Of a DNA stretch of 64,000 nucleotides, positions 47,379 through 60,004 are shown one piece after another (the stretch's first letter is position 1; every line of letters begins with the position of its first letter). This DNA is from Ulota crispa. Its lineage: Eukaryota; Streptophyta; Bryopsida; Orthotrichales; Orthotrichaceae. The translations under genes and the position numbers were made by a program. Under the pieces are notes generated by a model. It was given only the letters and a program-made list of their open reading frames with translations, was not told the DNA's origin and did no database searches. The stretch lies in assembly GCA_963920765.1 (NCBI GenBank), contig OY987247.1:11690471-11754470 (forward strand), given 5' to 3'.

Positions 47379-49816
47379 TCTTAGCCTTCTTTTGTCTTGA
47401 AGCGTTGTTTCGTAGCTTTCAATATTTCTCAAGGAATCTGCTCAAGGAATCTGGATGTCTGTTACCAAGAGAGTGTGTTAGAGGCAGCTCCTCAAAAATA
47501 TTATGTTGGAACAAGATTTCTCAAAGGAATTTCTAACCTTTCGCCTGCATATCCGGTTTGACACAGAACCCTTGGTCGTCGAAATGAGCAGTAAATGTTT
47601 ATTTTCCGCCACTTTTGCATTCCTTTGCATTGAGTTCAATCATGTAATCATGTGATTGAGCACCTACAGTAGCGCTAGGGGGGAGACCTAAAGACCTAGC
47701 AATCAAACAGCACGTGGAAAATGTTGTTAGAGAGTGCAACGCGAGTCATCTGCCTTACCTTGAAACTCGCAACACATTTTCTTGCAAGCTCATCCACGCG
47801 CCTTTCTTGCTCCAAAATCTCAGTGTTGTGCTCGTTGACTTTTATTAGTGACTTAATTTGTGCATGCTATTGAAAGGAGTGGGACCGCAATCCTCCCGCT
47901 GCTCTCTCATGGCTCGGTTTACTGCACATATGTCGATCTGGGCCCCGCCCCTGTCAGGGCCGAAAATAAACTGTCTCCCCGGCTGTCCTGCTGCCCCTTG
48001 CGACTGAACTGCCCACAGCGACTCAAGCTTCGGTCGAGCTTCATGTGGTCAAGTTAGGAAGTGGAAATCAAAATATTGGCATAAATTTCATAACTCTAAT
48101 TGCAAGCATTTGGTCACAATAAGTTTTCAAGTTCAAAATCATTAAAATTGTATAGTTGTGAGTAGGAGATGCTACAAACAATTCTTAGTGAAGTCTTTAG
48201 TGTGCTCATATGCTCATAACACTAACTTGAGGAGTTCTTAAATAGTGAGATAGGGCACTCAAAACCATCATGTCAATCATCCAAAACCATCACTTTGTTA
48301 CCCAAAACCAATTCTTTTCTACACCTAGAAATGACTAACAAAATCATGTGTCACACTGGCTTGTAAGCAATGCCTCTGCGGACACCCACGGAGAGGGATG
48401 ACGCCACCTTACAAAAAAATCAGGTCCAAATTGACACGTCCAAATTGACTAAATGTGTTTAAATTAATTTTTTTGTAAGGTGGCGTCATCCCTCTCCGTG
48501 GGTGTCCGCAGAGGCATTGCTTACAAGCCAGTGTGACACATGATTTTGTTAGTCATTTCTAGGTGTAGAAAAGAATTGGTTTTGGGTAACAAAGTGATGG
48601 TTTTGGATGATTGACATGATGGTTTTGAGTGCCCTATCTCACTATTTAAGAACTCCTCAAGTTAGTGTTATGAGCATATGAGCACACTAAAGACTTCACT
48701 AAGAATTGTTTGTAGCATCTCCTACTCACAACTATACAATTTTAATGATTTTGAACTTGAAAACTTATTGTGACCAAATGCTTGCAATTAGAGTTATGAA
48801 ATTTATGCCAATATTTTGATTTCCACTTCCTAACTTGACCACATGAAGCTCGACCGAAGCTTGAGTCGCTGTGGGCAGTTCAGTCGCAAGGGGCAGCAGG
48901 ACAGCCGGGGAGACAGTTTATTTTCGGCCCTGACAGGGGCGGGGCCCAGATCGACATATGTGCAGTAAACCGAGCCCTCTCTCATGTTCTCCGCCTACAG
49001 TAACCGCATTGTGCTCTCCGTCGAATTCATGTGTCACGCGTGAAGATTCCTCCTACTTTTTCTAGCACGAATGTCCAATTTTGATATCAAGATGCGTGTT
49101 GATAGGAGTGTTACTTTTTCCGATTGCGCCAAGAACAGAAACACTCGATATATCTCCACAATGTCGCACTCCAAGACACCCGATAAATCTGCACAAGGTT
49201 GCACTCCAAGATTAACTCCAAACAAAAAGATTGTGAACTAGGTTCTTCAATCTTTGTGACAAAATCGACAAAATCCAGCGGCACTTGCAGGAAATATTAA
49301 CTGACGTGATGTGCATCTTCTGGAACTGCTTCTACTATTGTGCAATTCATTGACACCTTGTTGCACGTGATTACCACTAAGTAGGTACTATCGACAAACT
49401 CGCATCACATACATACATCGAGCATATCAAAGTGCGCACCGTCTTGTCTCGATTTCTCGTCATGGCTACGAGGATTACGAAACGTTACTTCAGTGTCGTA
49501 AGTTCTACTCGCAAATATTCATGACATTGACACTTCTCTAGAAAACCTGAGTTTAAACCAATCCAGCAGTGTTATAATTTCGGTGCTCTTAATCGAACAT
49601 AATGAAACTACTGCAGCTTCGACATATCAACGGGACACATCAGTTATACATATTTTTGTAAAGAATAAATCAGTAGCGGATTTTTCCATGAACTTTATCA
49701 ACATTTGCAACTCGTAAAACTTGTTATTTCATCATGCAGATGAACTGAACAAATGTGTGATCTTACGAGGATGTTTGAATCGAAGTTTGAAGCGCGGCGC
49801 TGGACATCCTTCGCAT
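47379..49816 (-). CDS. Possible minus-strand gene, incompletely resolved
   Basis: Three exon-like blocks are visible on the minus strand. First, 49816-49767 begins ATG and reads MRRMSSAALQTSIQTS before a donor GTAAGAT; it resembles an organelle-targeting start and is preceded by a CT/GA-rich leader (49928-49951). Second, 47866-47759 is 36 codons (ending ERRVDELARKCVASFK) with a pyrimidine-rich acceptor and donor GTAAGG; it is charged and probably coiled-coil. Third, about 47439-47379 reads DSLRNIESYETTLQDKRR and ends at GTAGAG. The phases of blocks 2 and 3 do not join directly, and other exons between blocks 1 and 2 were not found. The fold-back transposon at 47911-48976 lies between blocks 1 and 2, 45 bp upstream of block 2. 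This could be a working gene with a transposon in an intron, a dead gene, or chance. Confidence 0.3.
47911..48976. mobile_element. Young Mutator-like fold-back element, 510-bp arms
   Basis: Arms 47911-48420 and 48467-48976 are inverted copies with no net length difference and no mismatch that I could see, around a 46-bp centre. The termini begin GGCTCGGTTTACTGCACATA. An exact 9-bp direct repeat CTCTCTCAT flanks it (47902-47910 and 48977-48985), the target duplication of Mutator-type transposons. The arms carry a segment derived from the CACCCATAAGC-type MITE (compare 48060-48310 with 36740-36970). No transposase. Confidence 0.92.
49142..49210. repeat. 35-bp tandem duplication
   Basis: Two imperfect units of CTCGATATATCTCCACAATG-type sequence, each followed by TCGCACTCCAAGAC-type sequence. 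The period is not a multiple of 3, which argues against coding there. Confidence 0.65.
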
Positions 49817-49985
49817 GAAGGCTAAGCGTTTGGGATTCAGGTCGCCTTTGTGGATGTCACTGCCACCGATTGATAGCAATTGAGGGATTCATTGAAAGGG
49901 GGAGGAGTTAGGGTTTGCGAGATGCGCCTCTCTCTCTCTGTCTCTCCTGGACGTAGTTAAATGCTGTGGCATCAGCGGAGGAAGT

Positions 49986-52900
49986 GTAGTAGAAATCACT
50001 TGCCTGGCAACATTCCTGACCAAGCGTCTCCGTGATGTTCATCTGAGAGCACTGGCTGATAGAATCACGGGTAGATTCAAAATGTCACTACGAGGGAACA
50101 TTGTCAATTAGGACGTGTCAATTAGGATATGTCAACTAAGACATTTTTTTTTTTTTTTTTAAATTTTTTTTCAAGATTTACCAAACAAGTAGCAGGTCCT
50201 AATAATGTTCTTGTAGAGTCTTGAATAAAAGAATAGCAGTGTAGTATACCGCTTGGCATGTTGCCTTGTCCTAGGTATGGGATATTAGGTTCAAAAAAGA
50301 TACTAGATGCTTAAGATAATATTGATAACCTTTAATCCTAGGAATGCTTTCATACAAATAGTTGACAAAGAAAAAGGTTTATATACCATTCTCTTGTCTA
50401 GAAAAGTAAGTAAATAAAATTTTAGATGACTTTATTTCACTAAAATACATAGTTAGCAACATCGAAAGCTATTTAGGATACTATGATATAAGGATTACTT
50501 ATATGCCTGTCCAATAGCTTCATAGCTTAATCCATGGTAACTACATTGCTTAAAATAGCAAGTACAAAGGCTGAGCTCACGTTTTGAATTAAACTCTTAC
50601 TACAGGGGAGCTTTCCCTCGTTTTTTTTCAAAAGGATGAGAAAACGTGCTGCCACGTGGCATTATGAGGCTGAATTAACCTAATCAGACCTCCTGCGTAT
50701 CTGCTAATTAAGTCTGGGCGGCTTAAACGTCTCTGGACAGTAGGTTCGGCTCACCAGCAAGGCGTGCGTCTCTCCCAGATTGGAGTGGAAAAATACAGTA
50801 GCTGTGAACAGTGCTTGTTGGTATTGCATACACATTCAGTCCCCCCTGCGTGCCGTGGAAGCGTACTCTGTTATACTATACTTTGTAGTTTGAAAGCATT
50901 ACCTCTGAGATACTAGGGTCGATTTTCGAAGCATGGCTTCTACACAACCTATAGCTACACAGGTTTTATTTGAGTTTTGATGGATGCTTGAGTAGTTGCT
51001 TTTGTTGCTCTTTTGCATGTTATCCTTGTGAAGGTGATAACAAACACTTTGGATTGAAGACACCTGTTGCATCTCCTCTAACATAATGTTGGCTTGTTTG
51101 TGTGCATTGGGATGAGCACAGGTGAGATCCAAAGTCTCTTGGTTGATATGCCAAAAACTCCAGATTTGCGTCAATTTCTTGTTTTGTCAAAAATTTCAAA
51201 ATACTTTGTTTTGAGTATCTACTGGTGGAGTGCCTCGGATAAATGATTGTTTAAGTATTGGTGATACTGGTGGTACTGGTCTCTAGCTATGAGGACCATG
51301 TGGGACCATATAAACTTCTCCACGGCCTCTTACTCTTTTAATCTTTAAAATTTGCATTAGAAGCTCAATTCGCTTATTCCAAAAAAAGAAAAGTGCTGCC
51401 CAACCTTACAGAGGTACTGAACGGATATTTAATTTTGGATTTAAGAACCTCTGTTCATGTGCCGTGCCTGTAAAGCATCCTTGCTATACATAATAAACTG
51501 CTGTATGTCCTCCTGTTGTATATCACTCTGCTGTATACTAAGGTACTTGCTTCTATGTATTCCGAGGGTGTTGACTTGACCCTTTGTTGCAAAATTCAGT
51601 CTGATATTTACGGGATTACACAAAATTTTGTGGCAGAACATATGACTACTTACTCGGGATTATGTATGGAATGTTTTTGATCACTATAAGCCTGAAAAGC
51701 TTAGTCAAAACTGGTTCGATCATTTGACCTAATAAAAAGTTATGACTAAATTATAGTGCAAGCTATGAAGCTCACCTCTGCTAAAGTGAGAAGTTTCGTG
51801 TATCAAGCAGATATAGCATAAAAGCTAAAACTCTGCTGCTACATCTAGATACATGTGTTATAATCCTTCCTTCCTGAGAATACTCTCGGCCTTTGAGCTT
51901 AGATATCTCAGACACTGCTTTAAAGCAACTTTAGTATTCAAACAGCAGATTCTCAGCCCCAGCTGAAGACAATAAGCAATGAAACTGTAGAGTAGGATCG
52001 TGACTGCTCATAAAATAGACACAGAAGTACAAGAATACTAGTCTGATTGAAATGGTAACGCATACACTTAGAGAACGCTTGGTCATGCAAAAGTATGGAC
52101 ATATGCCCAGATTTCTGGGATGTACCAGTAATTATTATTTTTTTGGGTGAGTTTGGACATTTTATTTTGTCAATTTGGAATTTTTTTGGGTTTATTTGGA
52201 CACATTTAGTCAATTTGGACGTGTCAATTCAAATATTTTTTTGTGTACATGTGCAAATTTTCTTATGAGCTTCAACATGAAGCCCAAGACATGCTCACAT
52301 TATTGCTTGCTTGTTAGACTTAGAGCAAACTTCCATGCTTCATTAGAATCACCACAAGTTGTCAATGTTTTCCAACTTTGAAAAACTTAGATCTCAAAAT
52401 TGTGCTTCTTGTTAAAAACTTGCTAAAACATCATTTTCTATTTCTGGTTTTATTGTTTTCCAACATATTTGCATATGTGTTTTTGTAACTTTTTTGTTGT
52501 TTTCGGAGTTCTTTAATTTTGAGGTAGAGTGACCCCTAATTTTTTGTGCTTCTTGCTAGAAACTTGTTGAAACACCATTTGTGGTTTCCTTTTTCCAGCA
52601 CACTTTGATGGGCTCCATTCCAATTTTGATTACTCGACATGGAAGTTGGCTCTTACACTCTTCATGCTTATAAATTGCAAAAAAACAAAAAATAAATACA
52701 AGCAAGATGAATGTTCATGAAACTATTTAGGGGAATTACAAATTACAACAAGCAAGTACACAACGATTACGTATGAGACCCCAATTCAAATGGTGAATAC
52801 AACAGGGGGCAAGCTTTCACTTATGTTGTTACCTTTGTTCATTCACTACTTGCTAGATACAAACCATGTGCTTGTTACTCATCACCCAACCTTTAGTGTT

Positions 52901-54206
52901 GCTCACATGTGCAAGAGTTGTGTCAACGCTCTTTCTCTTAACATTTTTCACAACACACTCATTTGTCCACTTCACCTTGCATTTTTACTAAAACTTGGAC
53001 AATAAATGATTGTTATGATAACACTGTATTTATAATTATTTTTGTGAGTGTGTCCTTATTTGTTCTTTCCATATTATTTATCCTTAGCACATCAACTCCT
53101 AGAACTTTCTTTGTAACAACTGAATATTGCAAGTTTTCCTCCCCTCCAAGCTTCCTGCAAAACAACATACTTGTCTGCATTTGCATCAAAAGGCAGAGCT
53201 ACAAGACTCATCCACTGCTCCAGAAAATTATCAAGCGATGCTTGTCATGCTTGCAAGATTGTTTTCTTAAAATGCCTCTGAAAGTTAGTGTTTTCCTCGT
53301 AATAATAAACAGATAGGAAGAAAAAACACATGAAAACTTGTATTTAAGTAAATTGTAAGGAAAACATGTCCAACAATCAGCGTTTGTTGGGGTCTTCAAG
53401 CATTACAACATACAATCTAAATTTGCAATTGGAATAAAGAAATGTCATATTTTATTAACTTTAGACTTTAATTACAAATCTAGATTGAATATGGCCATGG
53501 TGTTTGAGAGATAATTCGATATTTTGCACATCTCCTATAACTAAACTCTCCAAATATAATCAAAACCGTACTAAACGATCTCCCCCATGTAATGAAAGAA
53601 TTTAAAAAATTGGCTTAATTGAACTGCTGCAACTCAAAAATTTGTCACAAAATGTTGTCAAAATTTGGCCAAAATCAATAAAGATTTGAACATCTAAATT
53701 TGCCACAGTCCTTGAAAATTCAAGGCACACAATTTTCTTGTTACAATCAAAATCTAGTCCTTTCAAAAAGAAAATCAGACGTGATCTCCAAGATTTAAGC
53801 ATAATATCTTTACTTATATATCAAATCTCCCTTACCTCACCTTTTTACAAACATTAATTCAAACCGTTTAAAAATAACATAATTGTCAAAAATAACTGAA
53901 TTTAAAAATTGGGATTTTTCTTCATCTGTGAAGATAAGTTGTGCATTTTTCTAAATCAGATTAGGAGGTTGTAAGGACAATATTAAAAGATTGGCATTGA
54001 ATGGTTCTAACTTAGTACCAGGTGAAACTTGGCTTGATGAATTCCAAATTCCCCACATCTGCATAATGTTTTTATTTATGGTGTAAAAGGGGCCAGTCCA
54101 TTGAAAGGATTCCTAGTCATGTTAATGTTTCCAACCAAAAGCTTTTGCAAATTGAATTTCACAAATATCTCTATAAAGTTCTTCAAATACAAATTCTGTC
54201 TTTTTT
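49986..54206. other. Gene-poor stretch
   Basis: No coding block supported. A 117-codon open stretch at 52963-53316 begins with TTG and is AT-driven. A short ATG exon-like piece at 50933-50962 (MASTQPIATQ, then GT) is not supported by a following exon. No repeat family recognised. Confidence 0.45.
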
Positions 54207-55899
54207 TTAACTCTTAACCCCTCAAGGCCCAAGCACCCTTTTTTATGCTGTCTAGGGATTTTGGGCAGGCCATTACAAATGAGTTTTGCATTTGTTTTTT
54301 ATTAGATTTTCACACATGAAGTACCCAAGAAGCAACTATAAGGCCCATAAATTTTCATGACTTTGACTACATGGTTCAATAGTTATTGCATGATATGTTG
54401 TTTTCTTTGCTCATTAGGGCAGCTCGGGCAGCTCAAAAACTTCTTTAAAAATTACATTCCAAGTTTGGGTTTTTTTTAGTTGGTTCTTTAGATCTATATA
54501 TAGGTGAGAAGCTTTGAAACATTCAAATTCCATTAATGAGATGAAAGTTATGAGAAGTTTTAGTTTGTGGGTAGGTAGACTCCACGCCTACCCGCAAACT
54601 AAAACTTCTCATAACTTTCATCTCATTAATGGAATTTGAATGTTTCAAAGCTTCTCACCTATATATAGATCTAAAGAACCAACTAAAAAAAACCCAAACT
54701 TGGAATGTAATTTTTAAAGAAATTTTTGAGCTGCCCGAGCTGCCCTAACAAGCAAAGAAAACAACATATCATGCAATAACTATTGAACCATGTAGTCAAA
54801 AGTCATGAAAATTGTTGAACTTTATAGCTACTCCTTGGGTACTTCATGTGTGAAAATCTAATTAAAAAAAAAATACAAAACTCATATGTAGTGGCCTGCC
54901 CAAAATCCCTAGATAGCATAAAAAATGGTGCTTGGGCCTTGAGGGGTTAAAGGACCAACTGTCCCCTCGAGGGACAAATGGATTTTGGGCATGTACCTAC
55001 AGCTAATCTACTTTTTGTGATTTTTTGAAACTTTTATTGAAGGTGTGGAATTCAAAAATCTACTTGGGCATCTAATTTTTTCTTCATTCTGTCATTTATT
55101 GAAGAAGTTATGCATGAATTTTTGAAAAAAGGGAAGGGCGGGCAGCCCAAAAAAAAATCGAAATTGCCATTTTTAAAAATTAAATTCTGAAATTGGTTCT
55201 TTAGATTTATATATGTGTGGGAATCTTTGAATCATTTGATTTTGAATGATGAGATGAAAGTTATGAGAAGTTTTAGTTTGCGGGTAGGTATGGGACTCCC
55301 AAACCTCCATTCTTTTTGTCCCTTGTAAAATTTGTTGCTTTACTTTTTTGAGCTCTTTGTATATATTTTTTGACCTTTTTTTTTATCCAATTTGTAGTAG
55401 ACTAAGTTTCCTTAGTTTTGACCATTTGGATTAAAGTAATTCACATTTCTGAATTTTACATAAATTCTCCAGTTTTGCCTAGTGTATATGCAAATTGCAT
55501 GGCCTTACAGCATTGCAAGATTTTACAAAGTATGTTTCACACCTCCAATTCATTTGAAAATTCTCCCACACTTACCTAACTTGGTCTTCTACATGGAAAA
55601 AATAAACCTCAAATTTGCTTAGAGCAATTTCTTTGGTATAAGAGCCGTCAAAGGCTTCTGAAATTTTTAGGCAGCAAGGGAAAAACTTTTGTTTTCACTT
55701 CAGATGTCAATATCTCACTCCTCTACTTCTAGAATGAGCTGAAATTTTTCCCACAAGTACCTCCCACAGTCTAGGGCAAGATCTTATGGTTGGATTTCCA
55801 AAAAAAAAACTTTTTTTCCTACCTTTCTACTCATTCCTCTAAAAGTGGCAGTTTTCAATGATTTTCAAATAAAAAAGGGCTTGGTCCTTTAGGGGTTAA
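54207..55899. mobile_element. TTAA-type element, 950-bp subfamily, interrupted by a fold-back element
   Basis: The left terminus TTAACTC at 54207-54213 resumes as TTAAAGGACCAACTGTCCCC at 54947, after the insertion 54214-54950. The right end is CTTGGTCCTTTAGGGGTTAA to 55899. Removing the insertion leaves about 956 bp, the size of 61872-62818, to which it is homologous throughout. Confidence 0.85.
54214..54950. mobile_element. TTAA-type fold-back element inserted in another TTAA element
   Basis: Near-perfect 737-bp palindrome: arms of about 350 bp meeting at about 54580 (CGGGTAGGCGTGG centre). Ends are TTAACCCCTCAAGGCCCAAG and its complement to 54950. The arms match one half of the 950-bp subfamily (GATGAAAGTTATGAGAAGTT). 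It is inserted at a TTAA within the host element's own terminus, duplicating TTAA. Confidence 0.88.
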
Positions 55900-56899
55900 T
55901 ATGTTTGTTTTTTGTGGCATTTCTTTTCAGTTAGTCTTTAAATGTAACCTCCAAATAAACGTATGCAAAGTATCTCTTGCATATTCAAATCAACCATTGG
56001 TTTAAATAAAATAATAATGATGGTAATTAAATATAACCTTGTATAAGGAGAAATTCCTAACAAGCTAGAAGCACTCAAAATAGGATTGTGTCAAAGAGGG
56101 CAAAAGCTTGCTAGCCTTGAGGTTCATTGGTTTTCTAAGGGAGGAGGCTTTGCATACAAAATATGGCACTACGGAAGTTTGAGTAGATATGTTACTTGAA
56201 AAGCAAGTCAGTGTTAGAAGGACAAAGCCTTTAGCAGAGTAGCTACTTGTTTTTGACAACTTTATTTGCTAAGAGTGCAGACATTCATAAATTGGACAAT
56301 GAATGACTTCAAATGCTTACTACAAAAAAAAATTGTGACATGGATACATTACACCCACAGAAACTACTTTTTATCTCTTGTGTGACTAGTTTGAAGGCGG
56401 GGTGCTTCATCATTTGTTGTGCAAGGACTTGAACAGTTGAATCAATACATGGCAAGATAGAAACATGGAAAAAAAAAATGAAACAATAAATGTCTTATTT
56501 ATGGAATCTTCTTGAGACATACTCCTTCCATCCTACAATGTTTTGTCCTTGTTTTTTTTTGCAACATTTTTGCACTATAATCATTGATTATGTTGAAAAC
56601 AATATAATTTATACAAATTTAAATTCCACAGTAAAAGAATCAATGAAGTCAATTCCATGAGTTTGCCAATTTATTTTTGTATTAGATAAAAAAGAGATCC
56701 CACACGACCTACTCAAAACTAATGAAAAAAGTTGGGATCAAATGTGGACAATTGTTTTGGTACAAAAGGACTATTTCAATTTCCCTCAAGATCTCGTGCT
56801 TCATCTGTTCATCCATGCACTCTTAGGTATTATGCCACAAAATCAATGCCAACATGTGATAAGTCATTTGGGACAGATGGATGATTTTCTAGCTTCATG
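55900..56899. other. AT-rich spacer
   Basis: No gene or repeat relationship recognised. Confidence 0.4.
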
Positions 56900-57279
56900 T
56901 TAACCCCTAAATGCCAAGCTAGTCACCATAACTGCCCCTTTACAATAGCACTATAATAGCATCACATGGATGTGGCAAGTGTCTAAACAATATATTATCA
57001 TTTTCAAAAGTTGTAAAAGTCAACAATAAATGTCGTCCTCATCAAAAGTGCAAGAAGAGCAGCATGGGACCTAACACTGTGTTTGTGAATCTTCTCACAA
57101 TTTGGGTTACTTAAAAAAATGAGTACATCCAACGAGATAGTTTTTTGCCTTCCATGATAAACCATATATTCATGATCACTTCTTAAAAAAATCAAATGAA
57201 AACTAGTTTTCTCCATACTATAGAGTATTTTTTTGATATCTAGCGCTTGAAACCCGTCCACCTAGGCATTTATGGTTTA
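56900..57279. mobile_element. TTAA-type MITE, 380 bp
   Basis: Left end TTAACCCCTAAATGCCAAGC; right end CACCTAGGCATTTATGGTTTA, complementary with a degraded terminal TTAA. The interior segment GTGAATCTTCTCACAA is shared with 23937-24301. Confidence 0.65.
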
Positions 57280-57315
57280 CAAAAAGAATCCCTAAGATCA
57301 AGTGCAAAACCCTTA

Positions 57316-57625
57316 AGGTATGTACACCCATAAGCACCACTGTCCCCATAACCGTCACTTTTGAAATCTTGGAAAATTTGTGGAAGTGGATAGATGTAAT
57401 GACAAGGATGTATAACATGTGAACATGAAATCTTAATAGTGGTTATGGGTGCAATGGCAGTTTGCTCTTTAAAGATTCACAACCTATTCTCTCAATATCC
57501 AAATAATACATTAAAAAATGCAAACTCATTATTTTTTTGTTCCTAATAGGATCCTAAAATTTGCTAGCTATTTATTGATACTCGTCATGTTCAAAACCCT
57601 CAGTTTGACGCTTATGGGTGTACAT
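57316..57625. mobile_element. CACCCATAAGC-type MITE, copy 3
   Basis: Left end AGGTATGTACACCCATAAGC and right end GCTTATGGGTGTACA; TA precedes the left end. Shorter than copies 1 and 2. The palindrome at 57628 abuts its right end. Confidence 0.65.
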
Positions 57626-57627
57626 TA

Positions 57628-57767
57628 GAGCTTCTCCACTGCAGCACGGAAGGAGACCCGGAATACCGAGCTCCCCATGTTAATAGCCATCAGATCATGA
57701 TCTGATGGCTATTAACATGGGGAGCTCGGTATTCCGGGTCTCCTTCCGTGCTGCAGTGGAGAAGCTC
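57628..57767. mobile_element. Perfect 140-bp palindromic MITE with TTA duplication (PIF/Harbinger-like)
   Basis: The two 70-bp halves are exact reverse complements with no spacer (centre GATCATGATC at 57697/57698). TTA flanks both ends (57625-57627 and 57768-57770). The terminus GAGCTTCTCCACTGCAGCAC resembles Tourist-type MITE ends, and a 3-bp TTA/TAA target is typical of PIF/Harbinger. Confidence 0.82.
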
Positions 57768-57770
57768 TTA

Positions 57771-58256
57771 CAGAGCCAAAGAAAATGGCCCTGAAATATC
57801 TGGACAGTGCCTGAGGGTCATTCCGTGATTTCCGTCCTCCCAAGTAAGCAATAGGTGATATGCAAAAAGGATGTTTACAATACTGTAAAAGGAAAGTCAT
57901 GTACGATTCAGGACGATTGAGTATACGCTTCAAGTATACGGTTCCCCGTATGGAGGTAGATTTGATGTTCTCTGGAATCATGAGCTGACGGAATGACCCC
58001 CCCTGGCCCCCTCCCCCAAGATAAGACTTTGTATTTTTGGACCCAGCCACCTCAGCCCAAGGTGCCAGTTTCCCCTTTCTCCGGATCGCAGATCATTTGA
58101 AATAGATCAGTAGCCCTTTTCCCGGCCGGGCTGATCTGACCCAAGGTTCTTGTTATGTTTTTGGTCACGGTAGAGCGACCTGCACCCAAGAATGCAAGCA
58201 GGTAAGGAAAATTAGAATAAAATCAATTATGTATACAGGTTCATTCATAAGTTCCA
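57771..58256. other. Spacer, no gene seen
   Basis: Mixed composition (GC-richer at 57770-58200) but only accidental open frames. Confidence 0.4.
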
Positions 58257-59172
58257 TTAATCCCTAAAATTTTTGTGTGTTTAGAGGCCCAAAGCTGTTT
58301 CAAAATACTAGGTTCCAAACCAGGGTCAAAATTTTCATTGAAACTTATTTTTTAACAAATCCAACCGTAGGATCCTTTGGTTGACTTGTACAACTACATT
58401 GTCCCAAAATTTCAGAATGAATATCCCCACCAATTGCAAGATCAATGTGCCTAAACTTCAAAATTTAGGCTTTTCTAATCCTTCTAGAAGGTGAAGTTTT
58501 GTTTTTCAAACTTTTTAGAGAAAAACACGTGTGTTGTATTTCTTGTGCAATTTTGGCAATTTGTTGGAAAATGGGTTGAAAGCATACATTAAAAAATTAA
58601 CTAAAATAAAAGTTGGATTCATTTTTACAAAAATTGTAAAGTGAAAGGTATTGATGAATGAAAGATATAACTAATATGCTAATAAGTTTGAGAAGAATTT
58701 GAAAATTGTCAATCCCAATGGTGAGAATGCTCTAACAGACAATTAGTAACTTTCATTTTCATTTTCATTTGAAATTTTTCAAAATTGAGAGTAAAAGATA
58801 ACTTTATATTTTGTTTCTACCCTCTTCCTACCTTCATTGCCTGCAAAATAAAACTCCTTTTAACTCTTACCTCATTATTTGGAATTGAGTGATTCAATTG
58901 TTTTTGAGTAGGTATTAATCTATACAATTCTAAAATAAAATAAAAAAATTTATAATATATTTTTTGTTGCCCCGTTTGACATTGAAATTGAAAAAACCTT
59001 CTAACTTTTGCATTACTTATCAGAATGACATGTAATAAAACTTCACATGTAGATTATGATGAGTAGCATCCATCCTAAAAGTTTCACAAAAATTTTCCAA
59101 ATTATGAAATCAATAGAGATTGCCCAAATTCTCATAAAACCCAAAGTGGGCTCCTTGGTCCTTTAGGGTTAA
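58257..59172. mobile_element. TTAA-type MITE, long subfamily copy 2
   Basis: TTAA at 58257-58260 and 59169-59172. The reverse-complement partner of 1140-2058, almost equal in length (916 against 919 bp). Confidence 0.8.
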
Positions 59173-60004
59173 TATTATTAATTATCATTTAGATTTGGTG
59201 AACCGTTTGTCCGCTTGGGAAAGAATTTGACGATTTCATCCACTTTTCATCCAATATTTTCTTCACCCAATGTTTTTAATGTAATTATAGTCAATGATAG
59301 TTTGAGGTAAGGTTTAGGCAAAAAAAATTGCCAAGAAAGAGATTCTTAAATTGATCCCCTCATTGCTTGTGCTTGATGAATGGGGCAGCGTGGCTCTATC
59401 CACTGCACATTCCTATTTTTGTTTTAGGTCAAGGTTGAAAAGCTCAGGTTTTAGACAAATAAGGATGAAAATAGAAATCTACCTCTATGTTGAGGTAGGT
59501 CAACTTTGTTTCTTTTTCGAGAATTTTCAACCAAAATAAGGTCTTTGAGTCCAAATGTAGATTCAAAACTCTCAAATTCAATTTCTTGAATGGAACTTTT
59601 TCAAATTCTCATAATTTGAAATGTGAAAATATAAACGAGCTTATTCATCCTAACCCCACAAACTCATAAAACAATTGACCGAGCTCACTCCCTTTTCACT
59701 CTGTATACCATACTCCTTGTGGCCGCTTTACACCAAACAAATTTTCAGGAAGAACCGGTAGTTGGTGTGATTTGAATAGTTGAATATGAAAATGAAAAGG
59801 AAAAAAACAATTGGATTTTACAATTGTAGGATAAAAATTGGTCAAAATTTTAAACAATATTGAACTAAGGCAATATTTGGAGTAAGGATAAACCTTCCAA
59901 ACCAGCCTTGTTACAAGAAAATCTAGAAATGAAAACTAAGTTTGTATTGCAAAGTTGAATGTGGGAATTGAAGAACTAATGCTTATGAAGCTTAAAAAAA
60001 TTCT
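59173..60004. other. Spacer, no gene seen
   Basis: Nothing recognised. Confidence 0.4.

Noticed and set aside
50933..50962. Possible first exon (MASTQPIATQ then GT)
   Set aside because: No convincing second exon was found downstream.
52963..53316. 117-codon plus-strand open frame
   Set aside because: It begins with TTG, is dominated by AT-rich hydrophobic codons, and has no family signature or splice context.
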